From: Isochrysis galbana
Taxonomy: Eukaryota; Haptophyta; Isochrysidales; Isochrysidaceae
DNA: 64,000 bases
Reading direction: 5' to 3'
Assembly: GCA_018136815.1 (NCBI GenBank)
Contig: CM030935.1
Location: 1,112,204-1,176,203 of the forward strand
Shown one piece after another: positions 32,417-43,416 of this stretch; the stretch's first letter is position 1; every line of letters begins with the position of its first letter. Below the pieces are notes generated by a model. The model saw nothing but the letters and a program-made list of their open reading frames with translations. It did not search any database and was not told the DNA's origin. The position numbers and the translations under genes were made by a program.

Positions 32417-33834
32417 CCGAGGTGGTGTGGGAGGGCGGTGTGAGCGATGAGTCATCTACAGTGCGTACTGCGTGGTGCAAGAGTGAAGGCGTGAGGCAAG
32501 TGCACGTAGCAGCGGGCTCGTGGTGGGCGGCAATGCAGCTAAAAGTGCAGCCCTATACGTGTGAGTGCGATGTGCAGCCGGCGGCACGTGTGCAGTGTTG
32601 CTGGACTCATGCTGTTGTGTCCCTCGCGGGCTGTGATGGGTGAGGAATGCACGATTGCGCTTTCGTGGAGTGAGAGGTTGTGTGGAGTGTTGATATGATG
32701 CCAACCATAAAGTTTGTCCCACATTAATCGGCACAGCGGGCACGCACCTGATACTGAGAGCAGATGTACACCGGCGGCGAGCGCCCCGCGCTACACACAT
32801 GTCGCGCCATCTCGTGAAGTGTATGAGCGCTCCCTACAGTGAGTGAGTGGGAGACGAAGGAACAGAGGCAGCTCAGCAGAGGGATGGTGGGCGGTGGGCG
32901 AGGGCGTCGAGAACTGCTCACCGGCCACGGCAGTGGTCCGGCAGTGGTCCAAGATAATGTGCCACCATGGCCTCGCGACTCCCTCTCCCTCCCGGTCCAC
33001 CGAGAGCCCCTACTCCTCTCGCCTCGCGCTATTGTCAGACTTTTGTGCAGCCGTTTTGGGCCCGCTCCACGTGCTGCGACGGTCGTGTGAGAACGACGCG
33101 TGCGCGACGGAGCAACGCTGGCAGGGCAGTGTGCCTGCGGTTCTGTCTCACCTGCGGGAGCCCTGCGGCAGCCCGCATGGTGGCTAGGCCAGATGTGTCG
33201 GATCAGCCCGATGAAAGCGGGAGTCCTGCCGGCACTTCCCAAAAATAGAACGTCAAACTTTTGGCAACGAGGGGTAGGCCTATTCTAAGCCTCTTTCTAC
33301 TCTCGGCTGCCCGCGCCCCGCGGAGAGACTTTCCCTCGCCCCCGGCCGGCCGGGGGTCTCCCTCTCTTCTCTCTTCTCTCTTCTCTCCCCTCGCTCGCCC
33401 TCCTCTCCCCTCTCATGGGACTCTCCCATCATCCGCTAAAGCATACCGGGCCTCTCTATGGTCTAACATACTTGGCCGGGCTGTCGAGCGTGGGAGAAGA
33501 TGGACCGTCTCTCTCCCCGTCTCTCTCCCTCCCTCCCTCCCTCCCTTCCTCTCTCTCTCTCCCTCTCTCTCTTCTCTCTCTATCCATCTATCTTTCTCTC
33601 CCTCTCTCCCTCCCCCTCTCTCTCAGTCTCTCTCTCTCTCTCCCTCTCTTCCCCCCCCCCCTCTCTATTGTAGTCAGCCCGTGGCGCGAGCTCACCTCTC
33701 TTCTTTACTCTCCCTCCACTTTTTCTCTCTTCTCTCCCCCCCCCCCCCGCCCTCGCCCCGCCCCCCGCCCCCCGTCTCTCTCTCCTTCGGCGCCCCCCCC
33801 CCCCGCCCCCCCTTCCCTCTCCCTGCTGTGCAAG
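32417..33834. other. Intergenic and 5' flank of the PRP28-like gene, with a CT-rich tract
   Basis: A (CT)n-rich stretch covers about 33508-33665, with C runs to about 33815. It probably holds the promoter and leader of the downstream gene. No other gene is recognised. Confidence 0.4.
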
Positions 33835-35934
33835 ATGGCGACGTTTGAGCTCTCCCGAGGTTCAGACGTACCACTCAACGTGCCCATCGCCAGCTGGCAC
33901 GCCTCCGAGCTACCAGAGCTCGCTCCACGCCTGCGCACGAAGCTAGGCTCGTCGCCCCCCTCCGACATCCAGCGGCAGCTCATCCCAATCGGACTTGCTG
34001 GACGCGACGTGGTCGCCATCGCGCCTACACACGATGCACTCGCGCTGCTTGTCCCACTTCTCAGCCCTATGATCAATCACGAACCGCCCCCGAACGCTCC
34101 ACCCAAAGCGACTGCCAAAAGGATGACAAGCAGTGCCCACCCCACGGAGGAGCCACCACACAAAGAGACTCCCAAGACGCAGCGTGCAAATGGCGGGCTC
34201 TGTCGACCGCGTGCAATTGTGATTACGCCAAACCGTCCGCTCTTAGCATCCGCCGAGGCAACAGCGGCATTCCTGACCAGTGGGACCGACATCGGTTTCG
34301 CCATTGCCGGTGGCGAGACAGACGTCGCAGAAACGCTCACTCGACTTCGAGATAAGTCAACCGCTCTTGTCTTGGGTTCACCAGGACGCCTCTTGGATTT
34401 GATCGAGCAAGGCTCCCTTGACGTGACCGACGTCGGATACCTATGTGTAATGGCTCTAGATGAGGTGCGCTCTGGCGAGGCTCGGAGGGATGCGACGTAG
34501 CCCCCATATGAATGTCAAGGAACACTGCACGGCTCACACGCATTCGGCTCTCGTGTCACAGACCATCGATCTTGGGTATGAGGAACAGCTGAGACGCATC
34601 GTGAACGCATCCAACATGCCACCTGCAACGAAGCGCCGGACCACCCTGTCCGTCGGGTCTCCACTTCCTACCGGCGACAAGTCGGCCCTACTACCACTTC
34701 TCCAGGTGAAAAAGTGGCCGTTGAGGTATCCCTTGCGCATACTGTCCGCACGTGTCTGCTCTGATGGGATGGATGTGCAGGATGAGCAGAGCTATTCACA
34801 CAACAAACGGTGATGCATCTTTCGGTTTTGTACTGGCGAGTGGCTTTGCTTCCCAAGCGTGCGAATGGTCGATCTCCCATCACGTATTTTTCCTGATCCT
34901 TGTCATGGCGACGATCGCAGCCGGGCATATTGCTCCGATCAAACGCCATCCATGTAACGGCTTCCGACGCTTGGCGCGGACCGATTCGCTCGCCTCTCGT
35001 TAAGCACCACGTTGCGTACGCAACCGAGGCCGGGAAGATGGATCGGTTCGTCAACCTGGTCAGTTCCCTTCCGGGGCTTGTACTATGCTTCGCTCGTCAA
35101 CGGTAAGCGCCCGGCCTCCACCCTGACGTGCCAATGTGAGAGGATGCAGCAAAGATTGCCCGACTTGAGTTGCTCGTACAAGATGGGCACAGAGCTTGTA
35201 TCTGTGATTTCAATGTCGCAACGGCTGCGGTACTGCCCATAGGACCGCTTGCGAACTCTTGTCCTTTCGCCTGAAGGATGAAGGCATTCCCGTCGCCGAT
35301 GCCTTTGGCGAGAAGTTGAAGAGTAAGGAGCGCGAGGCGCTAATTTCCTCGTTTGCCGCGGCTAAAGAGGTATGTTGCTTTGACGGATTGCCTATTTTGC
35401 CCTGGACGACAAGACATGCCTCTCCAAGGACGAAACATGTCTCCCACGGAGAAATCCCTTGACGACCTCGCCCGCTCTCCTCCTCTCCCCACCCTAGGCT
35501 CGTGTCATGGTGACGACCGACTCGGCTCTCCGCCAACTCGATGAGTCGTCCTCCACGACGCTCCCAAATGTGGCCCATGTGGTCTGCTACGAGCTGCCCT
35601 CGAACATGCAAGAATACTCAGAACGGGTGCGGTGCAGACTGGCCGGCAATCCTGCCTTGCTTCGAACCATCAAACGTGCCATTCGCCTTCAAAGTCATCA
35701 TCGCGAGGCTTGGTGTGAACGCTTGATGATTGACGCTTCTTATCGAGTACCGTTCTCGCCTTGGCTCCATAGGTGCAACGCACTGGACAAGGAGGCCATG
35801 TCGGTACAATCACGACGCTTGTTGGGGACGATACGGATGGCGATATGCTATACGAGCTTGCGCAGGTGGCGTGCTTCCTCTCTACCAATTATTTGCGCGA
35901 CATCTCTCGCTCGGATGCAAGACGGGCGGTATAA
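33835..35934 (+). CDS. DEAD-box-like protein related to PRP28/DDX23 with degenerate catalytic motifs, six exons
   Basis: The exons are 33835-34464, 34562-34705, 34921-35102, 35243-35369, 35498-35626 and 35773-35934. All introns are GT-AG (97, 215, 140, 128 and 146 bp), giving 457 residues. The fold is clear: PPSDIQRQLIPIGLAGRDVV (Q-motif region, 41-60), SPGRLLDLIEQG (motif Ib region), DLGYEEQLRRIV after motif II, FARQRTACELLSFRLKDEG (motif IV) and VQRTGQGGHVGTITTL (motif VI region). The chemistry is gone. Walker A GSGKT is replaced by PTHDALA (64-70), DEAD by LDET across the exon 1-2 junction, SAT by SVG, and HRIGRTGR by SERVQRTGQ. Yet the frame and all splice sites hold, so I read it as a pseudo-helicase, not a pseudogene. 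The PRP28 relation rests on the IPIGL/GRDV context and the overall order. Confidence 0.8.
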
Positions 35935-36771
35935 CGAAAGGAATAGGGGGCTGACATGCACGTTCTAGGGGTAGGGGATTGTTGTTCAAGATGCGGGGAC
36001 TTCACCGCCATGATCACTGATTGCTTTTGATGGAGGAAATCCATGGGTTGTCTACCTCGTCGCGTTAGTCCCCTGAAGCCCTTCCCTCTCGGATTCTGTT
36101 GTACTCAGGCGTTGCGCGAGGCGGAGGTAGAGGTGCCGCGCTGGCTTGATGGACTCCTCCTCACTGCTCGGGCGGCTAAGCCCATCGACTAATCTGTGGA
36201 AATGCCATTCGACAAGATAAGTTCGAAGGCGATTGAGAAAGACAAGTGCACGTGGTAAACGGCAACGCATGAGACATGCGAGGAGGGAAGACCTGATCAA
36301 GTTGTGCGACCGGCAACGTCCATTTGCGAGGTCCATATGCTTTGCCGCCAACATGCATGTATTCGGAAATAGGACCTCCCTTTACCAGCCACTCAATCGA
36401 GGTGCCACGCTAGAACACGAGGGGAATTCCATGTGCCACACAGGCTACCATTCCACGTGAACTTCCGGCGCAACTCCTCACGAGTGCAAATGCAGATGGA
36501 GCGGCTGCCGATCATGCTCTAACTACCCGAAATTTCATCGCAGTGAGCTATGGAAGCCCGACGACGGGCAAAGGCCATGCGGTCGAAGCCTCGACTTGGC
36601 TTCATCACGTCACCACCCAATTTCGACAGATAAGAGGGTAAGCTTATAGCTGATAGCTAGCTGTCATAATGGTCAAAGGAAGTAGAATCATCGATAGCTA
36701 AAAAAACACATCTGAAGATCCTTGGCTAACACCCACATTCTAGGCACCCACTACCTCTCCACCGACACCGC
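35935..36771. other. Intergenic, no gene recognised
   Basis: I see nothing beyond short chance frames between the PRP28-like gene and the SINE at 36772. Confidence 0.4.
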
Positions 36772-37058
36772 CAACTAAGTTTATACTTAGTTCGCCCATG
36801 GGGGGGCACGAGCCCCCCCTCTCTCCACTCCTTCCCTGCCATGGGGGAGGAGCCACCCATGCTCCTAGCATACCTGATGGCTTGCCAGGAGCATGCCCTG
36901 CCGGCCCACTGGCCCACTCTCTCCCGGGCAGGCTCGCCTGTCGCCTGTCTCGCGTCTCGCTCGCGCCGCTCGCCCTGGACTGTCGTGGCCAGCCCATCGC
37001 TCCAACCCACCCTCCGCCTTGGTCGATGGGCAGACAGGTGCAGAGTGTAGGGCCCGGC
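36772..37058 (+). repeat. SINE family A, 3'-truncated copy A7
   Basis: The head AACTAAGTTTATACTTAGTT is a perfect palindrome here. The copy follows the consensus for 287 bp to the CAGACAGGTGCAGAGTG block, then stops about 33 bp before the LINE head. Confidence 0.75.
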
Positions 37059-37091
37059 CAAAATATGTAATTATTTAGGAACATATTTGGG

Positions 37092-40000
37092 GAACTATCA
37101 GTAAACTGATAGGGTCATGGAGCGCGCGCCGCCGCCCTCCCTCGCTGCCGCTGCCCTCGCCGAGATGGACGAAGGCTTGAGTGACACGCCGCTGTCGCCG
37201 AAGCGACCGCGACAGGACGACCCTCCCAGCCAGGTGGGCACAGGAGCCAGCCTGCCACACCCGCGAACCACCGCGAACGCCACGAACAAGGCTGCCATGC
37301 TGGCAGCAGCCAGCATGCAGCACACCTCCAACACAACACACAGCCACTCCAGCCACACCACACCAGTGGGACGCTTCCAAAGGGAAGGCCTCCGGGCTGG
37401 GACCCTACACAACCGCGGTACCGCCCTCGCGCTCCGGCGCGAGGGGCCGGCCCGGCACCATCTACAGCAGAACCCCAATGGGGAGATGCCGCATCAAAGC
37501 AAAGAGTTGGACAAAGAGCAGACAGGTCCCCCCAGCAAGGGGCATAGGAGCACAAAGGGGGGCAGACCAGGAGGGTTGCTCCCCAATGCCTACGAATGCC
37601 AAACGGACAAGCGAGCCTCGGGCGCGCGAACGTCGCAAGCGTCACAAGCCCATGAGGCCCATCACAACAAACAACACCTTGAGAGAGAGCCTACACAAAG
37701 CACAATCCACACGAGACCCTCGGAAAGGGACGACAACATAACGGATACACCGTGCCACATGGACGCCCGAAAGACGAAAACATATGCAAGGCTAACCCCA
37801 CCCTCCGCCCCGGCCACACAGGTGGCCCTCCTAGACGAAGACTTAGAGTCCGAACCCGAGGGGGAGGCCGAATTTCCGGACTCCCACAAGATCATTATCA
37901 CCTTTACGGCGTACGAGAAAGGACACAAGGCCAAAGACGAAGAGGTCCTCGGCGCGATTGTCGCGCACCTCAACAAGTTGGAAGGCGTAGACCTCGAGCC
38001 CGAATTCCTATCCAAGAGCGCCTCCGGCCCTTGGGAGATTCTCGTAACGGCGGATTGCGCCAACCAATTCCGCGAAGAATACAAGGATGTGGCGGACTTT
38101 CGCAAGGCGGGCATCCCATGCCCGATTGCGGTCAAATATCAAACGCTCGACGAAAAATTCAAAGAAATCCCGCGGGCGTCCAACAAGGCACTGGCCAGCG
38201 CGTTCAAAGACGCCTCAGCGCACCTGGTGGTGCGCAACTACAAATTTGAGCTAAAGAGCTTCATAACGATCAGCTCGCTCGCCAAAGCGGTCGAGAACCA
38301 AGGCTTCTTCTTTCTCCAAGGCAACCAAGAGCGCACCAAGATCCTCACCAAGGAGGGGATTCTCGTAACACAGGGTAAAAAGGAAGTTTACCATCTGTAT
38401 GTCGCCCCAAAGCACGGAACGTTCGCCTCCTTCGACTTTCCGCGCAAAATTATGCTCACCGTCAACGGGGCCCCCTTCCCCATCGAATACTCTGTCCGCA
38501 ACTGCCGCGAGCTGGGCGGAGACATCAAGAACCTAAACATCCATGCGGGACCCAAGGGCTGTAAAGGATACCATAAAGGATACGCCATGGCGTTCCATCC
38601 CCCCTTGCGCATTTGCGTGTGCGAGGAAGAAAAAGCCGCGCGCCTCGAACGCGAAGAACGCAAACGCATGGCTCCGCCGAAGATGACCGTCCAAGAGGCC
38701 ATGAACCCGAATGCCCCGGAGCTGTGCAAGCGCTTCCCTAACGGGAAATGCCCCATGAACATCATGGGCAAGGCGTGTAACCGCTCGCACGAGTACCCGG
38801 GCGCGTGGAAAGACGGCGAATGCATGATAATTTGCGCATTTCCGCGCGCGAGTGCCGGAACCCCGGGAAAACAACCCAAGGGCGGAATCTGCGCCTTGGG
38901 CGCCGACTGTCGCTACATGCACAAGTGCGTGCAACACGCGCGCGACCTCAGCCGCACAAACCTTCTTATCACATATGCGCTCACCTTTGACTCCACTCGC
39001 GGATACCCAGGTGAGGGGCCGATCAAGATCGTCTCCTACAACATGAATGGCGCCGGTCACGGCGCCTTAGGCTCGGTGCTCGCCCAAGCGAGGAAAGCTA
39101 GAGTAGACATCATACTACTACAAGAGCTACACGCCTACGCCGATGGCAGGCACCTTCGAGCATGCATGACCGCCAAGGCCCTGGGGTGGCAGATGGTACA
39201 CGCACCTGCTAATGCCTCGGACCCGGCGAGTGGGGTAGGAATCGCGGTGTGCGACTCCTCCCCCAGGGTGAAACTGCTACCGGAAGCGACCGAGACGCTG
39301 ATAGAGGGCAGATGCCTGCGAGCTAGATGCGTAATAGATTCTAAAGAATTGGAAATAATATCCATATACATGAGCGCCATACCTAGCATAAGAAACACCC
39401 AAATAGATACACTAAAAACGATCCCACTAGGTAGAGAACGCGACACCCTTGTGGGAGGCGACTTTAACTGCGTAGAGAACGTGGAAACGGACACAAGGAA
39501 AGCGGAGGACAAGGAAGGATACGGAAACGCCCACGGCCCCAAATTAAGATCCGCAATGAACGAGTTGGGGCTAATCGACGCATACAACTTAGTCAACGGA
39601 AACACGAGAGGAGGCTTCACCAGACTCTCGGGGACCATCCATACGAGGATAGACAGGATATACACTCCTATCACGTGCTCTAACATTAACTGGCAAGCCA
39701 TCGGCCCGCACCCGGCGCTCTTTACAGGAAAGGGCGCCTCAGACCACCTCCCAGTGGTGGGCACCTTCGAAGTTGTAGGGTATAAAACAGGGCGCACGTA
39801 CGACGTGCGGATAGACAGCGAACTATTCGAATCGGAAGAGGTCCGAAAGGTTGTATCGCACCTATGGAAGAGCCACACCAACCCGGAGACCCCGGGTGAA
39901 GAGGTAGACGACGCATGGGGCAACGCCAAAAGGGCGGTGGCCACATACCTTTTGTGGGCGACGCGACAGGGCAAAGAGCATCAAGCGATAGCTAGAGCGA

Positions 40001-40930
40001 TCGACGAGCTTGCGCTGCTAGGAATTGAGCTCGACGAAGGAGAGCCAGACGCCCGGAAACTAGACAGGATCCGCGAACTCAACGCCACGATAGATACAAT
40101 TCGGAAAAAGTCTAGGCCCACGAACAAAGAAAGCTTCGACTCCCTCAAGCATGAGGAGAGAATGACGAAAGAGTTCTTCCAGAAGTTCCAATCCCGGGCA
40201 TCCAATAGCGCTATACCGGAACTATACATTACGGGCGACTGGAACGCCCCGGGCGACGACACAAGAGGCACGACCACCGACGATGAAGAGATACGCAAAG
40301 AGCTCCGCAAATACTACGTGTGGCTATACCAAGAGAGACCAAACGTGAGGGACCGCGATCTGGAGGCGGTGATGGAAACGCACCCCATGAATGCATGGGA
40401 TAGAGACGCAATAGAGGGGAGGATTACCATGGAGGAACTACTGGACGCCATAGCGCAGATGGGCAGCGGCAAAAGCGCGGGACCGGACGCGCTACCGGCG
40501 GAATTCTATAAAAGCTTCGTAGAAACAGTCAAGCACGACTTCCTGAGAGTATTGAACCACGCACTCGATCAAGGGCACCTGAACGTGTCTATGAGGGAAG
40601 GAGACATAATACTCTTGTATAAAAAAGGGGACACGCGGGATCCCAGAAACTATAGACCTATCACGTTGCTACAAAGCGACTACAAAATCTTAGCCAAAAT
40701 ACTCACGAACAGGTTGAAAACGGTTATCGGAAACATTATTTCGAGAGACCAACTGGGCTTCGTCCCACATCGACTAATAGGCGAAGCTACCCACTTGCTA
40801 CAACTTACACACGCGTATTTAGAAGAAACGGGGGAACCCGGTCTCCTCCTAGCGCTGGACTGGGAAAAAGCCTTTGACAGGGTTAATTGGGAATTCTATC
40901 ACCTCGTGCTCGAAAAGCTAAAATTCGGGA
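37092..40930 (+). mobile_element. L1/Tx1-like LINE, 5' part with head and most of the single ORF
   Basis: The element begins at about 37092 with ACTATCAGTAAACTGATAGG, and the ATG at 37117 follows within a few bases, so the 5' leader is almost absent. One frame of 1,270-odd residues runs from a disordered basic/Gln-rich N-terminus through two Cys/His zinc-knuckle-like clusters (about residues 535-560 and 590-610; CKRFPNGKCP and CALGADCRYMHKC) to an APE-type endonuclease (SYNMNG about 640; QELHA; GDFNCVE; ASDHLPV). It ends in the N-terminal half of the reverse transcriptase (KSAGPDALPAEFYKSF, DPRNYRPITLLQSDYKILAK, ALDWEKAFDRVNWEFYH). The frame ends about 15 residues after the first catalytic Asp motif (LALDWEKAFD), where a second LINE fragment joins. 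The NYRPITLL/DYKILAK pattern suggests the L1/Tx1 group. Confidence 0.88.
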
Positions 40931-41640
40931 AGGCCAGGAGAGCTAGGAGACCCAGCTAGCGGTGTCGCGGTGGCAACCAGAGAAGCGGCCGAGCGAATAA
41001 CTGCTAGAACGGAGTCCCTAGAAATCTTACTAGAAGGTAGATGCGTATCCATAACACTAAACATAGATGAAACCCGATACCGAATAATATCTGTATACCT
41101 CAGTGCGCAACCTGGACCCCGCGGAAGGCAGATAACCGAACTAGATAGAAAACTAGGCGCCTTAGACCCTATACCGACGGTAATAGGCGGAGACCTCAAC
41201 TGCGTAGAAAACAGCGCGCACGACTCCCAAAGAGTAGGGGAGGCACTATACGCCAACACGCACGGGGAAAAATGGAAAGCGCTGACTAAAGCGCACAAAC
41301 TCCGAGACGCACATCACACGCTACGTCTAGGGCCGAATGTTGGCTACACGAGAATGGCAGCCACCATCCACACAAGGATAGACCGCATTTACCATAGCGA
41401 AGATATAGATGCTATCCAATGGCAGCAACACGGACCCTGCCCGGACCTATTCACGGGCAAAGCCGCGTCAGACCATTTACCGGTCCTAGCGCTCTTCGAG
41501 ACCCCGGGATTCAAACCGGGGCGAAACTTCGACAAACCAATAGACCTAACGATAATCCGCGAGAAAGGCGCGATGAAAACGGTAGAACTGCTGTTGCGGA
41601 CCGCCGATCGAAAGATAGAGGAAGGGGGCAACATAGAAAT
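40931..41640 (+). mobile_element. LINE fragment, endonuclease domain of a second diverged copy
   Basis: A second endonuclease segment in another frame starts at the block equivalent to DPASGV in the first copy. It contains IISVYLSAQPG, VIGGDLNCVEN, ATIHTRIDRIYH and KAASDHLPVLALFE. It is similar in layout to the first copy but differs at many residues, so it comes from a different subfamily or an older insertion. It lacks reverse transcriptase, and its 3' side meets an oppositely oriented LINE piece near 41640. Confidence 0.82.
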
Positions 41641-43139
41641 AATATGGAGCGGGTATTCCGTTCTCTTGTTGGACTTGTAGCCTTCGCCCCATTTCGCTGG
41701 TGGGGTCGGATCTAGGTTCGTGGGTTCCGCTACCGCTTGGTCTCTCAACACAGGAGTGCCCAGGTATGAGAGTTCGACCGTGTACCACCTGTTATTCTCT
41801 TTGGCGAAGTATTCGCCTTCTTGCGTTATGCGGATTTCCGGTGGTTTGGCTTTGTTGTTAGGTTGCGTGGATGTCGGCGAGTGTTGCCTTTGCGTGTTTG
41901 TTTCCTCTTGTGTCGCCGTCTCTATTAGGTCTATCGCGTGTTTTACTATGTTATCCCATGTCCCTAGGAATCTGTCGCGCGGTATGTACTCTCCTTTGTA
42001 TCGTATATAAGTGTCGTTATTTTTTAGGTACTGCTCACATTCGTCAGTTGTGAACGCGTTCACGCACGCGTGATCTTCGAACACATTGTGTATGGCGTTA
42101 CACTCTAGTTTGCTCCAAAGCTCTGCCCATCGTGGGTGTATGCTCGGGCTTCTGTGGTTCGGGTTACACCATATGGGTTGGGAGAGGGCTCCGTCCCTAC
42201 TTAGTTTAAGCCGTGTCAGTTTGAGCGCTCTCGCGTTCGCTAGCGCTTGTTTCCAAAAGACCAGGATCCTACTCTTTCCTGTAATGCCGTCTGTTAGTCT
42301 GTGGGTCGGTATATCGGCTAGCACCGCTGCCCTGCCCAAGCTCGTGCGACAAAACCATGCGTCGAGAATTTGTTTCCATTGGGATTGCCTTGCGTCCAGG
42401 TAGTTGAGAATCCACTTGGCTTGGAGAGCTTTTACGTGGTTGGTCCAGTCCAGGAGGCCTAGACCCAGATGCGGTCCCTCTTCCGTGTCTCCTTTTAGCG
42501 GAAGTTCCGGGTGTTTTACCCATTGGAGTTTTCTCCCGGTGCGGTAGTTCGTCCATAGCACTTTGTCAACTGAGTTCTTGAGCGCCCTATGGAATGATTG
42601 GGGTGCTGCTAGCGTCTGGACCCAGTAGCGCGGGATGGAGAGTATTAAGAAGTTTGCCACTTTTGTCCTCCCGTGGATGGACAAGTTCGCAAGTATGGGC
42701 GCAAAGGCTGACACCTTTTTGTCTATTTTGTCCGCAAGACGCCGCCAAAAGGCTTTGAGAGCCTGGGGACCCCCTAGTGGCACTCCAAGTATCGTTGCCG
42801 TTGCGCTTTCGTTGCTTTTCAGCCACTTGTATCTTCTGTAGGCTTGCGGCGGGGCTTTTCTCTTTTGGGAGCCCCATCTGAGGCCTTCGAATTTCTCGTC
42901 GTTCGGTTTGCCGCACGAGGCGGCCGCGTACCTGCCTATCCATTTCAGTGCTCGGCCTAGGCTCGCGTAGTCGGCCGCCAGGAGCTGAGTGTCGTCAGCG
43001 AATTGGCTTATTTTTAGTTCGGTTCCGTTTACGATTATACCGTCGATGGCCTCGTCTCCGTTTATCACCCTGGTAAGGGCTTCCGCCGTCAGTAAAAAGG
43101 TCAGCGTGGAGAGCGGGCACCCCTGCGGTACTCCGGCAT
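41641..43139 (-). mobile_element. LINE fragment, C-terminal reverse-transcriptase half, inverted
   Basis: The minus-strand frame begins in the RT palm with VPQGCPLSTLTFLL and the catalytic LKISQFADDTQLLA block. It continues through the thumb and a long C-terminal region with repeated Trp and His (WVKHPELPLKGD, GLGLLDWTNHVKALQAKW) to about 41641, where it runs into the opposite-strand endonuclease fragment without a visible stop or 3' tail. It complements the 5' piece at 37-40.9 kb in domain content, but orientation and junctions show a rearranged cluster. Confidence 0.82.
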
Positions 43140-43259
43140 CCTGGCAAGCCATCAGGCATGCCAGGAGGATGGGTGTGGTTCCTCCCCCATCGCATGGGAG
43201 GAGTGGAGAGAGGGGGGGCTCGTGCCCCCCCATGGGCGAACCAAGTATAAACTTAGTTG
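43140..43259 (-). repeat. SINE family A head fused to the inverted LINE piece (copy A8)
   Basis: The first 120 bp of family A (head at 43259) end within the CCTGGCAAGCC block and switch directly into LINE sequence on the same strand. The SINE ATG at 43233 is in frame with the RT half, giving one open frame of 614 codons that starts MGGHEPPLSPLLPC. This looks like a SINE-LINE chimera. Confidence 0.75.
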
Positions 43260-43416
43260 ACCTCCTCCTCTATACTAACTTCAAACTTGCCGTCGCGTTT
43301 ATTTAGTGTTTGATGTTTGGGGCGGCGAGGTGCGGGAGCTCGCATGCTGAGTTCAAACTCAAACTCAAAATGCCATTGGACTTTCTGTTATGATATTACT
43401 TCTTACCGTAATCATA

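Noticed and set aside
40931-41640. Host nuclease gene (APE-like)
   Set aside because: Its motifs and order match the endonuclease of the adjacent LINE rather than a DNA-repair enzyme, and it is joined to LINE sequence on both sides.
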